Program-made: the position numbers and the translations under genes | Notes under the pieces: generated by a model | Database searches by the model: none | Seen by the model: only the letters and a program-made list of their open reading frames with translations | What the model was told of the DNA's origin: nothing | NCBI GenBank assembly: GCA_021234155.1 | Contig: JAJEKV010000014.1 | Location: forward strand, 4,791,563-4,855,562 | Source of the DNA: Isoetes taiwanensis | Taxonomy: Eukaryota; Streptophyta; Lycopodiopsida; Isoetales; Isoetaceae | Reading direction: 5' to 3' | Length of the DNA: 64,000 nucleotides | Shown: positions 48,030 to 57,025 of the stretch, piece by piece | Numbering within the stretch: position 1 is the first letter of the stretch | Layout: each line of letters starts with the position of its first letter

Positions 48030-49567
48030 TCATTCCCCGTTGATGCTTGGGGTAAGATGGATTATCCTCCAGAACTTTTTCACTTGGGCGTTCCCCACCA
48101 AATGGCCCAAGTTCCTAAGGACATTGGCTGGAGATCCACCTTGTAATGCTCTTGCCAAATCTTCTATTCTCGGTGGGAGGTATAAGGCGCCGCATCCTTG
48201 TGACAGCCTTGCCCGCCACCAGAAGGTATGGCGGTCGAAGACGCCGAGTGCTACCGCTCTCTTCACCGTGATTGCATACTCGGTGTTAAGGGGTAAATCA
48301 GCGCATGCCGGCCGAATCCGAGAGTGCAATCGACAACGATACTCCTTCATCGCCTCGGGTGAACTTGCGCGTGGATAACCGCTATTCTTCCATCCATCGC
48401 CAGGCGGTGTAATACCGTAGTGACTTTGTCGTTGCGGATCCGGGTCCTCGGCCACTTGGTATCCAGCTCAGGTGCGCTTCCGAAATCATCAACCTCCACC
48501 GTGGTGAGCTCCCCGTAGTCTCCGATCAAGGTTTAAGCCCTCCCCGAGGTCGACTTACCGCTCGTCCTCTCCCCGGAGGTGCTTTGCGGACGAAGCTTGC
48601 CGCTAGGATGTTTGAGGCTCGCATAGCGGATCCCCATTTGTTCCCGAAGAGCAAGGAACTCTTCCTCCGCTCTTGTAGCTTGTGTCTACTTGTCCCTCCA
48701 TAATCTGCCTGATGTTGCCGTAGGCTTGGATGTCGGGGTAAACTCTCCCGTGTAAGTGTCGGCTTCCCTTACTTGAGGGGAAGTCGACTCTCCCTGACGA
48801 TGAAGTCGCCCAAGTCCGTTTCTTCGGAGTTGGTGCAGCAACTCTTCGGTCGGTACTCCCTTTCCCCTCGCACCTGAGGTTTTGAATGTCGCTTAGGGCA
48901 GAAACTCCTCACCTTCGACGATAATGGGAGCTAGGCTTGTGATACCTAACCCGAGGGGTGGCGCCTTGATTCTCGAGTCCGCCGGCTTCTTCGAAGTCTT
49001 GCCCATCTGCCGCTTTGTCGCCGCTCTTCCGGCCGGGTCGAAGCTCGACATAGTCCTCCTCTTCCTCGATTCCCCTGCTCATCCGGAGTCTTCTTCCTTC
49101 CCTTCCCCGCCAGTGTTCATACCGTGTGAGGAGCCGCTTGTTCTGCGCCGCTATGGCTAATGGGTCCACGCCCATGGGGAATGGAGGTTTCCCCCACGTG
49201 TTCTTCGCACGGTGGGTGAGAAAGATTGCCGTGGCGTTGTTGAAAGAGAAGTACTTGGTCCCGCTGACGCTAGGACCATTGGCTCAAAAGCGGTGCGCTT
49301 TGTTTGTGAGGTATTTGGCGATGTTCGGACATCGCCTAATGCCGCCGCAGGGACCGGTCTTAGGAACAAAATATCCTACACAAGGGGAGTTGCACTAGCT
49401 ACCGGTTCTACCCTAGCTTGGAACTCACCAAGACTCTACTATAAGCCGGTCGCGGCAAGGTTGCTTGACGCCTACCTCCTTCCCCGAAGATCTGGAAGAT
49501 TTGGTCGACGCCGGCCTCAAGAAAGATGAGCCCGGCGCTGCATCATCCGGTGGAAATCGGTTGCCAT
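48030..49567 (-). CDS. Module B gene-like region, unknown product
   Basis: Downstream of the CTATAAATAG box at 49680-49689. The first ATG in a good plant context (AATCAATGGC) is at 49567. Frames then alternate: MGVDPLAIAAQNKRLLTRYE followed by a Glu-rich/basic stretch (48909-49175), and a frame ending SPANVLRNLGHLVGNAQVKK...SINGE-stop at 48030. High GC and the lack of stops over several hundred bases in shifting frames suggest a once-continuous coding region. I recognise no domain. Its place upstream of gag is where Ogre-type elements carry an extra ORF, but this is a chromovirus. Confidence 0.4.
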
Positions 49568-49679
49568 TGATTAATTGCGTAAGAGGGTAGCAAACGGTTG
49601 CAAGAGCCCTCGGAGTTGGGAAATCGGCTAGAAGGGCGGGGGAGCAGATTTGTAGGGTGCTATCCGAGAAATGAGGGGT

Positions 49680-49689
49680 CTATTTATAG
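49680..49689 (-). promoter_or_regulatory. TATA box of module B
   Basis: CTATAAATAG on the minus strand, followed by ACCCCTCATTT. The same decamer and a similar downstream string occur in module A. Position is about 113 bases ahead of the ATG. Confidence 0.6.
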
Positions 49690-49878
49690 AAAAAAAGGGG
49701 AAACCCTAATTTTTGGATGACTTGAAAATTTCCTAGGATTGGGTAATTCTAACTTATCTGAGGTCAAAATAGGAGTTTGAGGACTATATGAGATGCTTGA
49801 ACAAGGCTAGGTTACCTAAAAGATGCTATGCAGTAGGTTGAAGGTGACTTTGACAAGTCCCGGTGAAGAATTGGTAGA

Positions 49879-49941
49879 GGTCTCACTTGGCCTCGCTTCA
49901 AAACTAACTTTTGTTTTGGCGACCAGCCGAAATGTGAGACA
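49879..49941 (-). repeat. Stem-loop repeat 1
   Basis: Outer arms GTCTCAC/GTGAGAC; inner CAAAAC/GTTTTG. Shares CCTCGCTTCAAAACTAACTT with the other three copies. Confidence 0.75.
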
Positions 49942-50069
49942 TCGGTCTCATTCGATCAAAGGTGTCCAATTTGGGTAAACTAATGGTGTAAGGGTGATGG
50001 GCTCATCAAATTAGGCGAATCGACCCCTTTATTTGGTCAATTTGGAGCTGTTTTGGTCAAGTTTTGGGC

Positions 50070-50138
50070 GGTCTCACAGCCTTGCGCCTCGCTTCAATAC
50101 TAACTTTTAGTTTTATGCGACCAGGCGCCCGTGAGACA
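50070..50138 (-). repeat. Stem-loop repeat 2
   Basis: Outer arms GTCTCAC/GTGAGAC, middle GCGCCT/AGGCGC, inner ACTAA/TTAGT: three nested stems. About 190 bp from repeat 1, same orientation. Confidence 0.75.
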
Positions 50139-50503
50139 TCATGTCTCTCGGCTTGCAAATGTCCTATTTCACTGAAATAAAAGCTAAAACTTATTAATTT
50201 GCTCTAATTAACCAAGTTTATGTCATCAAGGTACACAAAATTGCTCTATATTACAAAATTTTTAATTATTTACAACAAAAGTTTCTAAGGCGTTCTCCCT
50301 TAATGCGGTCGCAAGACTCATGTCTTGTCGCGATTAAGGTTACCATTGGCGTGGATAGTGCGGGCTGTTGAATCTTCAAATGTTGCACTATCTTTGCCTC
50401 AACCCGCCTCTTGCATTGCTAGCGGCGCCTCGGCCCCGGTGACTCTAAAGTCTGTTTCAGAGGCTGCATCACTTCACGCACCAACCGGCCTGGGGCGCGG
50501 GAA

Positions 50504-51561
50504 TTAGGAGACCGAAGCTGCTACCGAAGTGTCTAATCTCCTTAACGCTCTTCTCTCCACCTCCTTCCCTATCAGCTTTCTTCCGGGTGGCGGCTTGGGA
50601 ACCTTGGGCTTCGGTGGTGGCGGCCTTAAGGTTTGCTGCTTCGTTGGTCGCCCTCCCTCGATGAACCTAACCCTGTTTTCTTCATAATATTTGTTGTAGG
50701 CCTCCCATTTCTTCATGTAGGCCTCGTGCTCTCTCATCTTCCTCTCGATCTTCACCACAGTTGGCGTAGGCTTCCGGGGCGAGGTGGTGGTTGCTTCTTT
50801 CTATCCCATGCGGGTATTTTCGGGGGCTTACACTTGGTCTTCTTGGGGTTGCTCGGTCGTGCGGCTTTCGGTACTTCACCTTTCGTCGCTACAGGTGCTT
50901 GGAAGAGCTTCCACCTGCGCACATGGGGTTGAAGTCCTCCTCAGAAGAGTCGTCGGAGGGTTTGGGGGTTCGTCAGGTTGCCGCTCCTTGATGATAATGT
51001 TGGGGTTCGGCCTCTTCCTTGGCGGGCAGTCCTTCGTTCTCCTTATGCCAGCCACGAACTTCCCTTTCACTTTCTTCTTCTCTTCTCTGCCTTTTGTTCC
51101 TCTTCTTCCTTTTCCTCTTTTGTCTTCCCTTCTCTTACGCGGCTCGTACTTTTCGATGAACCTTCTAAGATTACGCTACCTCCATTGGCTCCGGACACAT
51201 CACTTGCTCATCTGCTTTCGAGGATCTCCCTAAAGGTAGATCTTGTCCGAATGGTCACGCTTGTTCCTTGCTGCGGGATCTCCCCTCTATTTCTTCATAC
51301 ACCTCCCTCGTCTCCCTCGTCCATGGAGTTCGGTGATGTGGCCTCGTCCTCTGCTCCGCTGTTGGTTGAAGACATCAATAAGATCGGACGTGTCTTGCTC
51401 CTCCGGGTTGGGCGACGACCCCTCTCGCGAAGCCTCTCCGCGAAGCATCTTCCAATGATCTCCCGCCTCATGGGCCTGGTAGTTTCGCTGGGCGGACGCT
51501 TCCTTAAGGGTCTGTTTGGTTCGGCCATGCTTTTTTGGATCGTCAATCGGATAAAAGCCAA
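50504..51561 (-). CDS. Module A gene-like region, unknown product
   Basis: Downstream of the CTATAAATAG box at 51631-51640; first ATG at about 51538. Frames alternate as in module B. Pieces include an Arg-rich/acidic start (RREIIGRCFAERLRERGRR), a basic proline-rich middle (CPPRKRPNPNIIIKERQPDE), and a frame with a helical KIERKMREHEAYMKKWEAYN followed by a proline/lysine run (RPPPPKPKVPKPPPGRK), ending at 50504. No family recognised. The composition suggests a basic, partly disordered, possibly nucleic-acid-binding protein. A non-coding origin cannot be excluded. Confidence 0.4.
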
Positions 51562-51630
51562 AAGATCGCCTAAGTTGGGAAGAGCGGATTTCTAGGGCTT
51601 GGGCGAAAAAAAAATGAGGGGGTTCTACAT

Positions 51631-51640
51631 CTATTTATAG
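51631..51640 (-). promoter_or_regulatory. TATA box of module A
   Basis: CTATAAATAG on the minus strand, identical to the box at 49680. It is followed by ATGTAGAACCCCCTCATTTT, close to module B's ACCCCTCATTT. Confidence 0.6.
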
Positions 51641-51743
51641 CTTTGGGGAATTTTTAGGTCAAAACTCAAGTTGCTCTGTTTAACATGCTAAGGCACCAAC
51701 TTAGCTAAAACTTATACTTATTTGGGACTTTTTTCTACCTATT

Positions 51744-51814
51744 GGTCTCACGCTTAGCCTCGTTCCAATACTAATGTTTAGTTTTATGCACCAAGCGCCG
51801 AAAGCCGTGAGATC
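51744..51814 (-). repeat. Stem-loop repeat 3
   Basis: GGTCTCAC opposite GTGAGATC, with the shared CCTCG-TTCCAATACTAA core and TTTAGTTTTATGCACCA arm. Confidence 0.72.
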
Positions 51815-51935
51815 TCATATATTTCTAGGGTTTTTAGGTAATCAAAACATGCTATTCTAACTAATTCCTACCTTAGAATTAGCCTTACCATATTATTTTT
51901 CTCAAATTCATCATGTTTTGGTGTTCTTGGCTCGA

Positions 51936-52003
51936 TGTCTCACAGCTTGCGCCTCGCTTCAAAACTAAAATTTAGTTCTCATACCAGCGCCGGTCAGGAG
52001 ACC
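51936..52003 (-). repeat. Stem-loop repeat 4
   Basis: TGTCTCAC opposite GGAGACCA, middle GCGCC/GGCGC-like pairing, core CGCTTCAAAACTAAAATTTA. About 190 bp from repeat 3. Confidence 0.72.
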
Positions 52004-52192
52004 ACCTCACTTGGAAAATTTTGGCTCATTCTTTTTAATCTTGTTAAATTCCAATTCACTTAATTGTTACTAGCTTAGCATAAACTACAAAGGTGAGAAA
52101 AAATTTTCCCACTTTTCGAGGCTAGAGGATCCTATCAAGTTAGTACTACTGGGAACATGGTCAGTGCTTTGCTCTTGGTCTCCAAGAACATT

Positions 52193-52203
52193 GCTCGATA
52201 CCA
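52193..52203 (-). other. Primer-binding site (tRNA-iMet type)
   Basis: Minus strand reads TGGTATCGAGC just inside the 5' LTR. The standard plant initiator-Met primer site is TGGTATCAGAGC; the observed form lacks one A within the CAG. Confidence 0.85.
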
Positions 52204-52204
52204 C

Positions 52205-53784
52205 CGCGGACGTCCCCTACTCGTATCGGTGCTCTCACCGTACACAAACAGAGTTCTTCCCCACACCAGCTCCATGCCGATCTGAGGGCCCTCCACATAT
52301 CATTTGCACGTGCAGAACGAGTCCCGTGGGAAGAGTGAAGGTGTCATTCTACCCTCCCTCCCGGGGCCTACCTAGTCTAAGAAGCGTAAACATACATGTC
52401 GATTGCTCAACATAATCCTCCATCCACCCGAAAGGGTGGTATATCAACATCTCCAGAGGCAATGGGTCAGCACATCACATAGGGAATCCTACCCAAGGCT
52501 CGGGACTCAAGGGGGTGACGGCGGCAGGGTCTCCAGAGTTCATTGGGCATGCAGAATTCATGGCAATGGATTTGGGTGGCATAAGAACATGGCAAGGGGT
52601 TGTCCACTCCATCCGCCCCTCTGTCGCGCACTTTGCGAGTAGGGTCGGTGTGTTGGGACCCCGATCAGAGCCCGGCTCGGATGCATAGCCGAAGGGGCTA
52701 TTCCCGGTCTCATCCTCCCATTCCGATGGGGCGGTGTAGGGATCACTCCCTCCAGATCTACATGCTGACTCAAGGTGACTAGAGGGCCACCCTTTGCCCA
52801 GTTCGATCCGTGAACCCACCGGAAAGTGTACACCACTTCACGGGTGTCGAGCCCATGCCTTACCCAAGACTCGGTGGTAAGCCATTAGACCTAGTCACAA
52901 TGATCCCCTGTGGGCTTTACACACCGGGGGATCGCTCAGAGTCAAACATGAACCTCCTTCTTTGCCGGGTCTGGCCCCTTCACCCACAAACTGTGTGGCT
53001 CTTGTACCACAAAGTCGTAACTACAAGTGTGCTAGAGAGGCTACTCTAGGAGCATCAACTACAAGCTTTAGGGCCTCTACCCCCTTCCCAATACAAGGAG
53101 TTCACCAAAATACATCATCCAAATACATCACGGAAAGAACTAAAGAACTAGATCTAATCATAGAGTTAGGTTCTTTTAGTTAGTGTCCGAGATCTAAGAT
53201 CTAGATAGCTACTATGGGCAATTTAATAGTCTAAACCTACTTGATTCTATGACTAGAAGACGGTTTAAGCTATTAAATTGACCAAATACCCGATCCTTGA
53301 GTGGCTCCTCCCGACTGAAGTTCAACCATCCCCGGCCAGAAATGATCAAATCTGTGGAACCGATGGCGCAATTCGCTTTGGGTAGCGCTCGGGAGGCTTT
53401 TTGGCTCCTGGGGCAGCCAAAACTCGAGCTCTAAAACCCTAAGGATCTAAAAAACTAGCAAGCTAGGGTTTTCCTACCCTAAATAGACATGGGGTTTAGG
53501 CTAGGGTTTCCAATTACCCATTTTGGCATGTGGGATAATTGGAAAGGCCCCACTTGCCTTTAATGGCTAGGTGGCAAAATATGCCAACATGGAAAGGTGT
53601 GCCCACATTAATGTGCACATGTGCACATTAATAATATATGAACACTCCTAGCAAGTTGCCCCTAGGGCTACTTTTCACCTATCCGCTTGCGCATATCACG
53701 TCGGCCTGAGGGGCGGTATCGCTGCGTGATCTGGCAAGATAAAGATAACGCCCCGGGACCGTATAATCGTCTTTGAACGTCACA
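52205..53784 (-). repeat. 5' LTR of the chromovirus (right copy)
   Basis: Collinear with the left LTR throughout and ends ACGTCACA. Its inner boundary reads GCGGACGTCCCC where the left copy has TGTGACGTCCCC, another local discrepancy. A clear minus-strand TATA box inside the LTR was not found by eye. Confidence 0.93.
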
Positions 53785-53789
53785 TTAAG
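53785..53789. repeat. Target-site duplication, right (TTAAG)
   Basis: Matches 40623-40627. Confidence 0.88.
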
Positions 53790-55393
53790 CCACAAAATTT
53801 TCCTAATTCTAAAAGCAACTGTCAGTTTATCTATGCAAGCTCATATGTCTCAAAAATTTGAAATGTTTTGTTTTAGTGTGTTAGGGAAGTTTTTTTTCTT
53901 AGTTTGAAAAAAATAAAAATAAAAATTAAAAAAACATTGGCAAGTTCATAAATAACATATGAAGTTTATGGATAACATATAAACCATTAAATATAGCACA
54001 AATCCCATAATACGCCAAAACAAAACTAACTATGACTACAGATCTCCCAAATTTGGGGCCAAGGCAATCCAAGGGCATAACTCTGAACAAAATTCTCATC
54101 AACAAGTCCAGCACTGCAAGAAATGGGTGGATCCCTTTGAAGGTCCAGAAGCTCTTTCTGGATATATTTACTTGCTATTGCACCAAATACAGGGCAAAAC
54201 CAAAACCAAATAGTAACTATATAAAGTTATTTGTCTGGGCATGGATCATAACACCCTTCAATCTTATACAACAACTCTTGAAATTTCTTTAATCTTCTAC
54301 TCTGTTCATTTTTAGTTGGAAACCTACTACAACACCAGAACCACTTTTGGGCATTGAGAGGCGGCGGCGGTGGCACCTTTTCCATAAATATTTCAGCAGT
54401 CGAATATTGCTGCTGATGGTTGGGCTAGTACATTTTCCCTTGATTGACAACAATTAATCATCTCGTATCTTCTTCCCAATAAATTGGCCCAAGGAAATAC
54501 ATGGACTGCTTTTGTGGCCTATGCAAATGCTCATCCTAGAATCTCTAGAGTTCTGGCTCCTTAACACGATACCCTAGTTTTACAACATGGCACCAAAGAT
54601 CTTTGTGTGCAGAGTTTTCTAGTGTATTCTTTGAACTAACAGAACATAGCCAGCCTATAGAATCTAGATTGATCCCAGCTATATTAATTCAAAAGCGGCC
54701 TGTAGAAACTGCTCGCATCAGCCTGGAGATGGAGTTGTGATACTGTCTGAGGGATCCATCGGGGGCCCTGGTCCTTCGCATTTTACTCCTGGTCTGAATC
54801 CTTGCTGTGACCTTTAATATGCAAAAAAGGACATGTACATTGCCATGACGGATGCCCAAGCCATGATTTCACAAACAAAGCTCTGTTTAGAGCATTTACA
54901 TCTTATCTGTTGAGCTATGGCAGGTTGAGCTGAAAAAGGCTCTGTTTTTCTTTCATGCTCTATGTAAGGCCGATCTGCTGAATTTAGGTATTTGATTTTA
55001 AATATAGAGAACCTAAGATTGAACAATTCTCTTTTTTCCCTGATAAGAGAATCAATCGTGGAACCACTCATATCCTATAATAAGATCGAGACTTTCAATA
55101 ATATAGTTCCAAGTAATGGCTCATTAAGGTTGTCATCCATCCTCGTGTGCCTGTATTGATATGTAATAAATCTTGATGGGATGTAGAGCCACAAAGATCT
55201 CCTGGATTTATGCTATCTGCCAAGAGCTTTTACTAGCACAAAAGCTATAGTGCACTATCATGGATCTGAGATATAACGAGGGACAGATATGGATATGAAA
55301 CCCATTCTTTGAAAACAAAGCCCAGAGTGAGGATATAAAGGGAGGCTTTCTTTAGGGTGATATATTCCAAGCCCATCACCAAGGAAAGCAAAT
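53790..55393. other. Unassigned stretch
   Basis: The first ~40 bases continue the duplicated insertion site. The open frames at 54032-54292 (+) and 54814-55071 (-) have no motif I recognise. Confidence 0.4.
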
Positions 55394-55923
55394 CTGTGGC
55401 CTTCATTGTGAGACTGTGGAGCATTGTCTGGTTTTATGCCCTCACTTGCAGGCTGCCTGGGATTGGGTTAGGGCTCTGTTTCAGGTGAGATTGACTAGCC
55501 GCCAGCTCTTTGCCTCATGCGATCCTCGGGTGTTTGGCCGCTCTTAAGGCACAAAGCCTTGCATCCGTGTGTGGCTTGGTTGGTGTGGCTGATTTGGAAG
55601 CGGGCGGTGGTTGTGGATCTTCGGGGATTCAAACACTGCATCCTCTCGATTCCTCGACTCGGTACAAAGCTATTTCAAAGCTTTTCACGGTGTTCCTGGG
55701 AGTAGTAGAGCGGAAGTTTGCCATTTGGCGGGACTTCTTGGGTGTTGTAGATGGTGATGGTCAGTTTGTACAGCAGTAGAGTTGCAGTTTTTCTGTGAGT
55801 TTGTTGTGGAGTGTCGAGGTATCGCTGTCTCTTTGGGGCAGTTCTCCTTCCTCCTCACTTGCTTTGTAACATTACCATTCTTTTAATATATTGATGACAT
55901 AGTTCTTCAAAAAAAAAAAAAAA
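55394..55923 (+). mobile_element. LINE family B, copy 2, 5'-truncated
   Basis: Starts within the zinc-finger segment (CGLHCETVEHCLVLCPHLQA) and is collinear with 32600-33131, sharing WLIWKR and the whole 3' UTR to GATGACATAGTTCTTC plus about 15 A. The frame is broken around 55510-55620 relative to copy 1. No convincing target duplication found. Confidence 0.9.
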
Positions 55924-56497
55924 TTGATTGTGCCGCAGCCACTTGTGCTGAAAAGCAAGGTCTGCATTTTGGACATACATGACCCTTTTAGTCCTTAAAA
56001 GTCGCTAAAAGTTCTGGCCTTTAAGGATTCCTTCCATTCTTGGCTATATATATTTTCTTCTTTATTTTGATGAACTCACAATGGTGTGCCACACACAAAA
56101 AACCCCTATTTTTCAATAAAACTTTTTTTCCCAACAAAAACACTTGTAAAAAACATTTGCAAATGTATTTAACAAGGCCATATTTCAAAAATCTTGACGA
56201 AAATAAGTTGTTTCAAACCATCTCGACCCAAACTCAAAGCCATAGTTTTAATCTTTTTGCATAGCCAAATAGAAGAATCAAGATTGGTTTCCACTGGACG
56301 AATGATTCAAGTGAATATCCCATTGAAAATGTGATAGCTGCTTCTCCACCTTGAGTAAGTTACACCGTCGCTTCTCCACCTAAACTGGAAGATGGCTGCT
56401 TGCCAGAACACAGATTCTTCAAAAGGAAGGAGCCATAGAAAATAAGAACATCCAATCTTCCAATTTTGCAAGGAGTCGTAGAAAAGAACACCCACCC
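55924..56497. other. Unassigned stretch
   Basis: AT-rich, A-tract-rich DNA without a recognised gene. Confidence 0.5.
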
Positions 56498-56876
56498 CTC
56501 TGTTTTTGCAAGTAGACGGTGGAAGGAGTCAGTGACGTGCCTAACGCTAATGGACAGCAAGCAAGCCCACTTCTCACACTCACTAACGCAGCTCCATAAC
56601 CAACCTTGGTTGTCCAAACTGCCCTTTAAACCAATTTCGGCCGTCCAAACCATCGACACATATCAACCCATCTCCCAAAGAACCTAACCCTCTATTTTTG
56701 CAAGTAGACGGTGGGAAGGAGTCATAACGCGCCCAATATTAATGGACGACAAGCAAGCCCTCTTCTCACACTGACTAACACAGCTCCACAAACCAACTTC
56801 AGCCGTCCAACCAGCCCTCCAAACCAATCTCGGCCGTCCAAACCATCAACCCACGTATCAACTCATCTCCCAAAGG
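56498..56876. repeat. Tandem duplication, 192-bp period
   Basis: Units 56498-56689 and 56690-56876 share CT(G/A)TTTTTGCAAGTAGACGG, TAATGGAC, CAAGCAAGCCC, CTCGGCCGTCCAAACCATC and CATCTCCCAAAG. They differ at perhaps 10-15% of positions. Each holds GGCCGTCCAA words reminiscent of the palindrome blocks at 5.2 and 11.7 kb. No downstream gene recognised. Confidence 0.85.
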
Positions 56877-56945
56877 TTTGACCTTTCCGGCAACCCAAAA
56901 ATATATTCGGATGCCTCTTTTTTACCATGGGCTATGGCAGGGTTG

Positions 56946-56950
<5 letters not shown>

Positions 56951-56982
<32 letters not shown>

Positions 56983-57025
56983 CACTCAATGGTATTCTAG
57001 CCTAACCTGAACTCCTGGCCTTCTA
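56951..57025 (-). mobile_element. Short retroposon end, poly-A tailed
   Basis: A run of 32 T (a minus-strand A tail) is followed by CACTCAATGGTATTCTAGCC and TAACCTGAACTCCTGGCCTTCTA. The same sequence with a shorter tail occurs at 61766-61822. It fits a SINE or LINE truncated to its last ~43 bases. Confidence 0.7.

Larger units (their letters stand above)
40628..53784 (-). mobile_element. Complete chromovirus (Ty3/gypsy), 13.2 kb
   Basis: An LTR retrotransposon read on the minus strand: 5' LTR at 52205-53784, primer site 52193-52203, an unusual ~4.8-kb leader with two promoter-like modules, gag (46600-47403), protease, RT, RNase H, integrase, chromodomain, polypurine tract 42179-42191, and 3' LTR 40628-42178. 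The order PR-RT-RH-INT-chromodomain places it in the chromoviruses. The chromodomain of such elements is known to steer integration to marked heterochromatin. TTAAG is duplicated on both sides. The domain pieces are well conserved between frameshifts. CAG and CTG are rare throughout, and most LTR differences lie at those sites, so much of the breakage may be error rather than decay. At 13 kb it is long for a chromovirus. Confidence 0.95.

Noticed and set aside
50978-51595. Plus-strand 205-residue frame
   Set aside because: It is the complement of module A; the module's TATA box, stem-loops and all pol domains point to the minus strand, and the frame has no recognisable domain. A real antisense gene is not excluded but unsupported.
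54814-55071. 85-residue minus-strand frame considered as an organelle-derived gene
   Set aside because: No organellar protein recognised and no matching flanking organelle sequence.
56983-57025. Resemblance of CCAGGAGTTCAGG (minus strand) to a 7SL/Alu B-box region
   Set aside because: Only about a dozen bases match, and Alu is not expected in plants; treated as an unnamed retroposon end.
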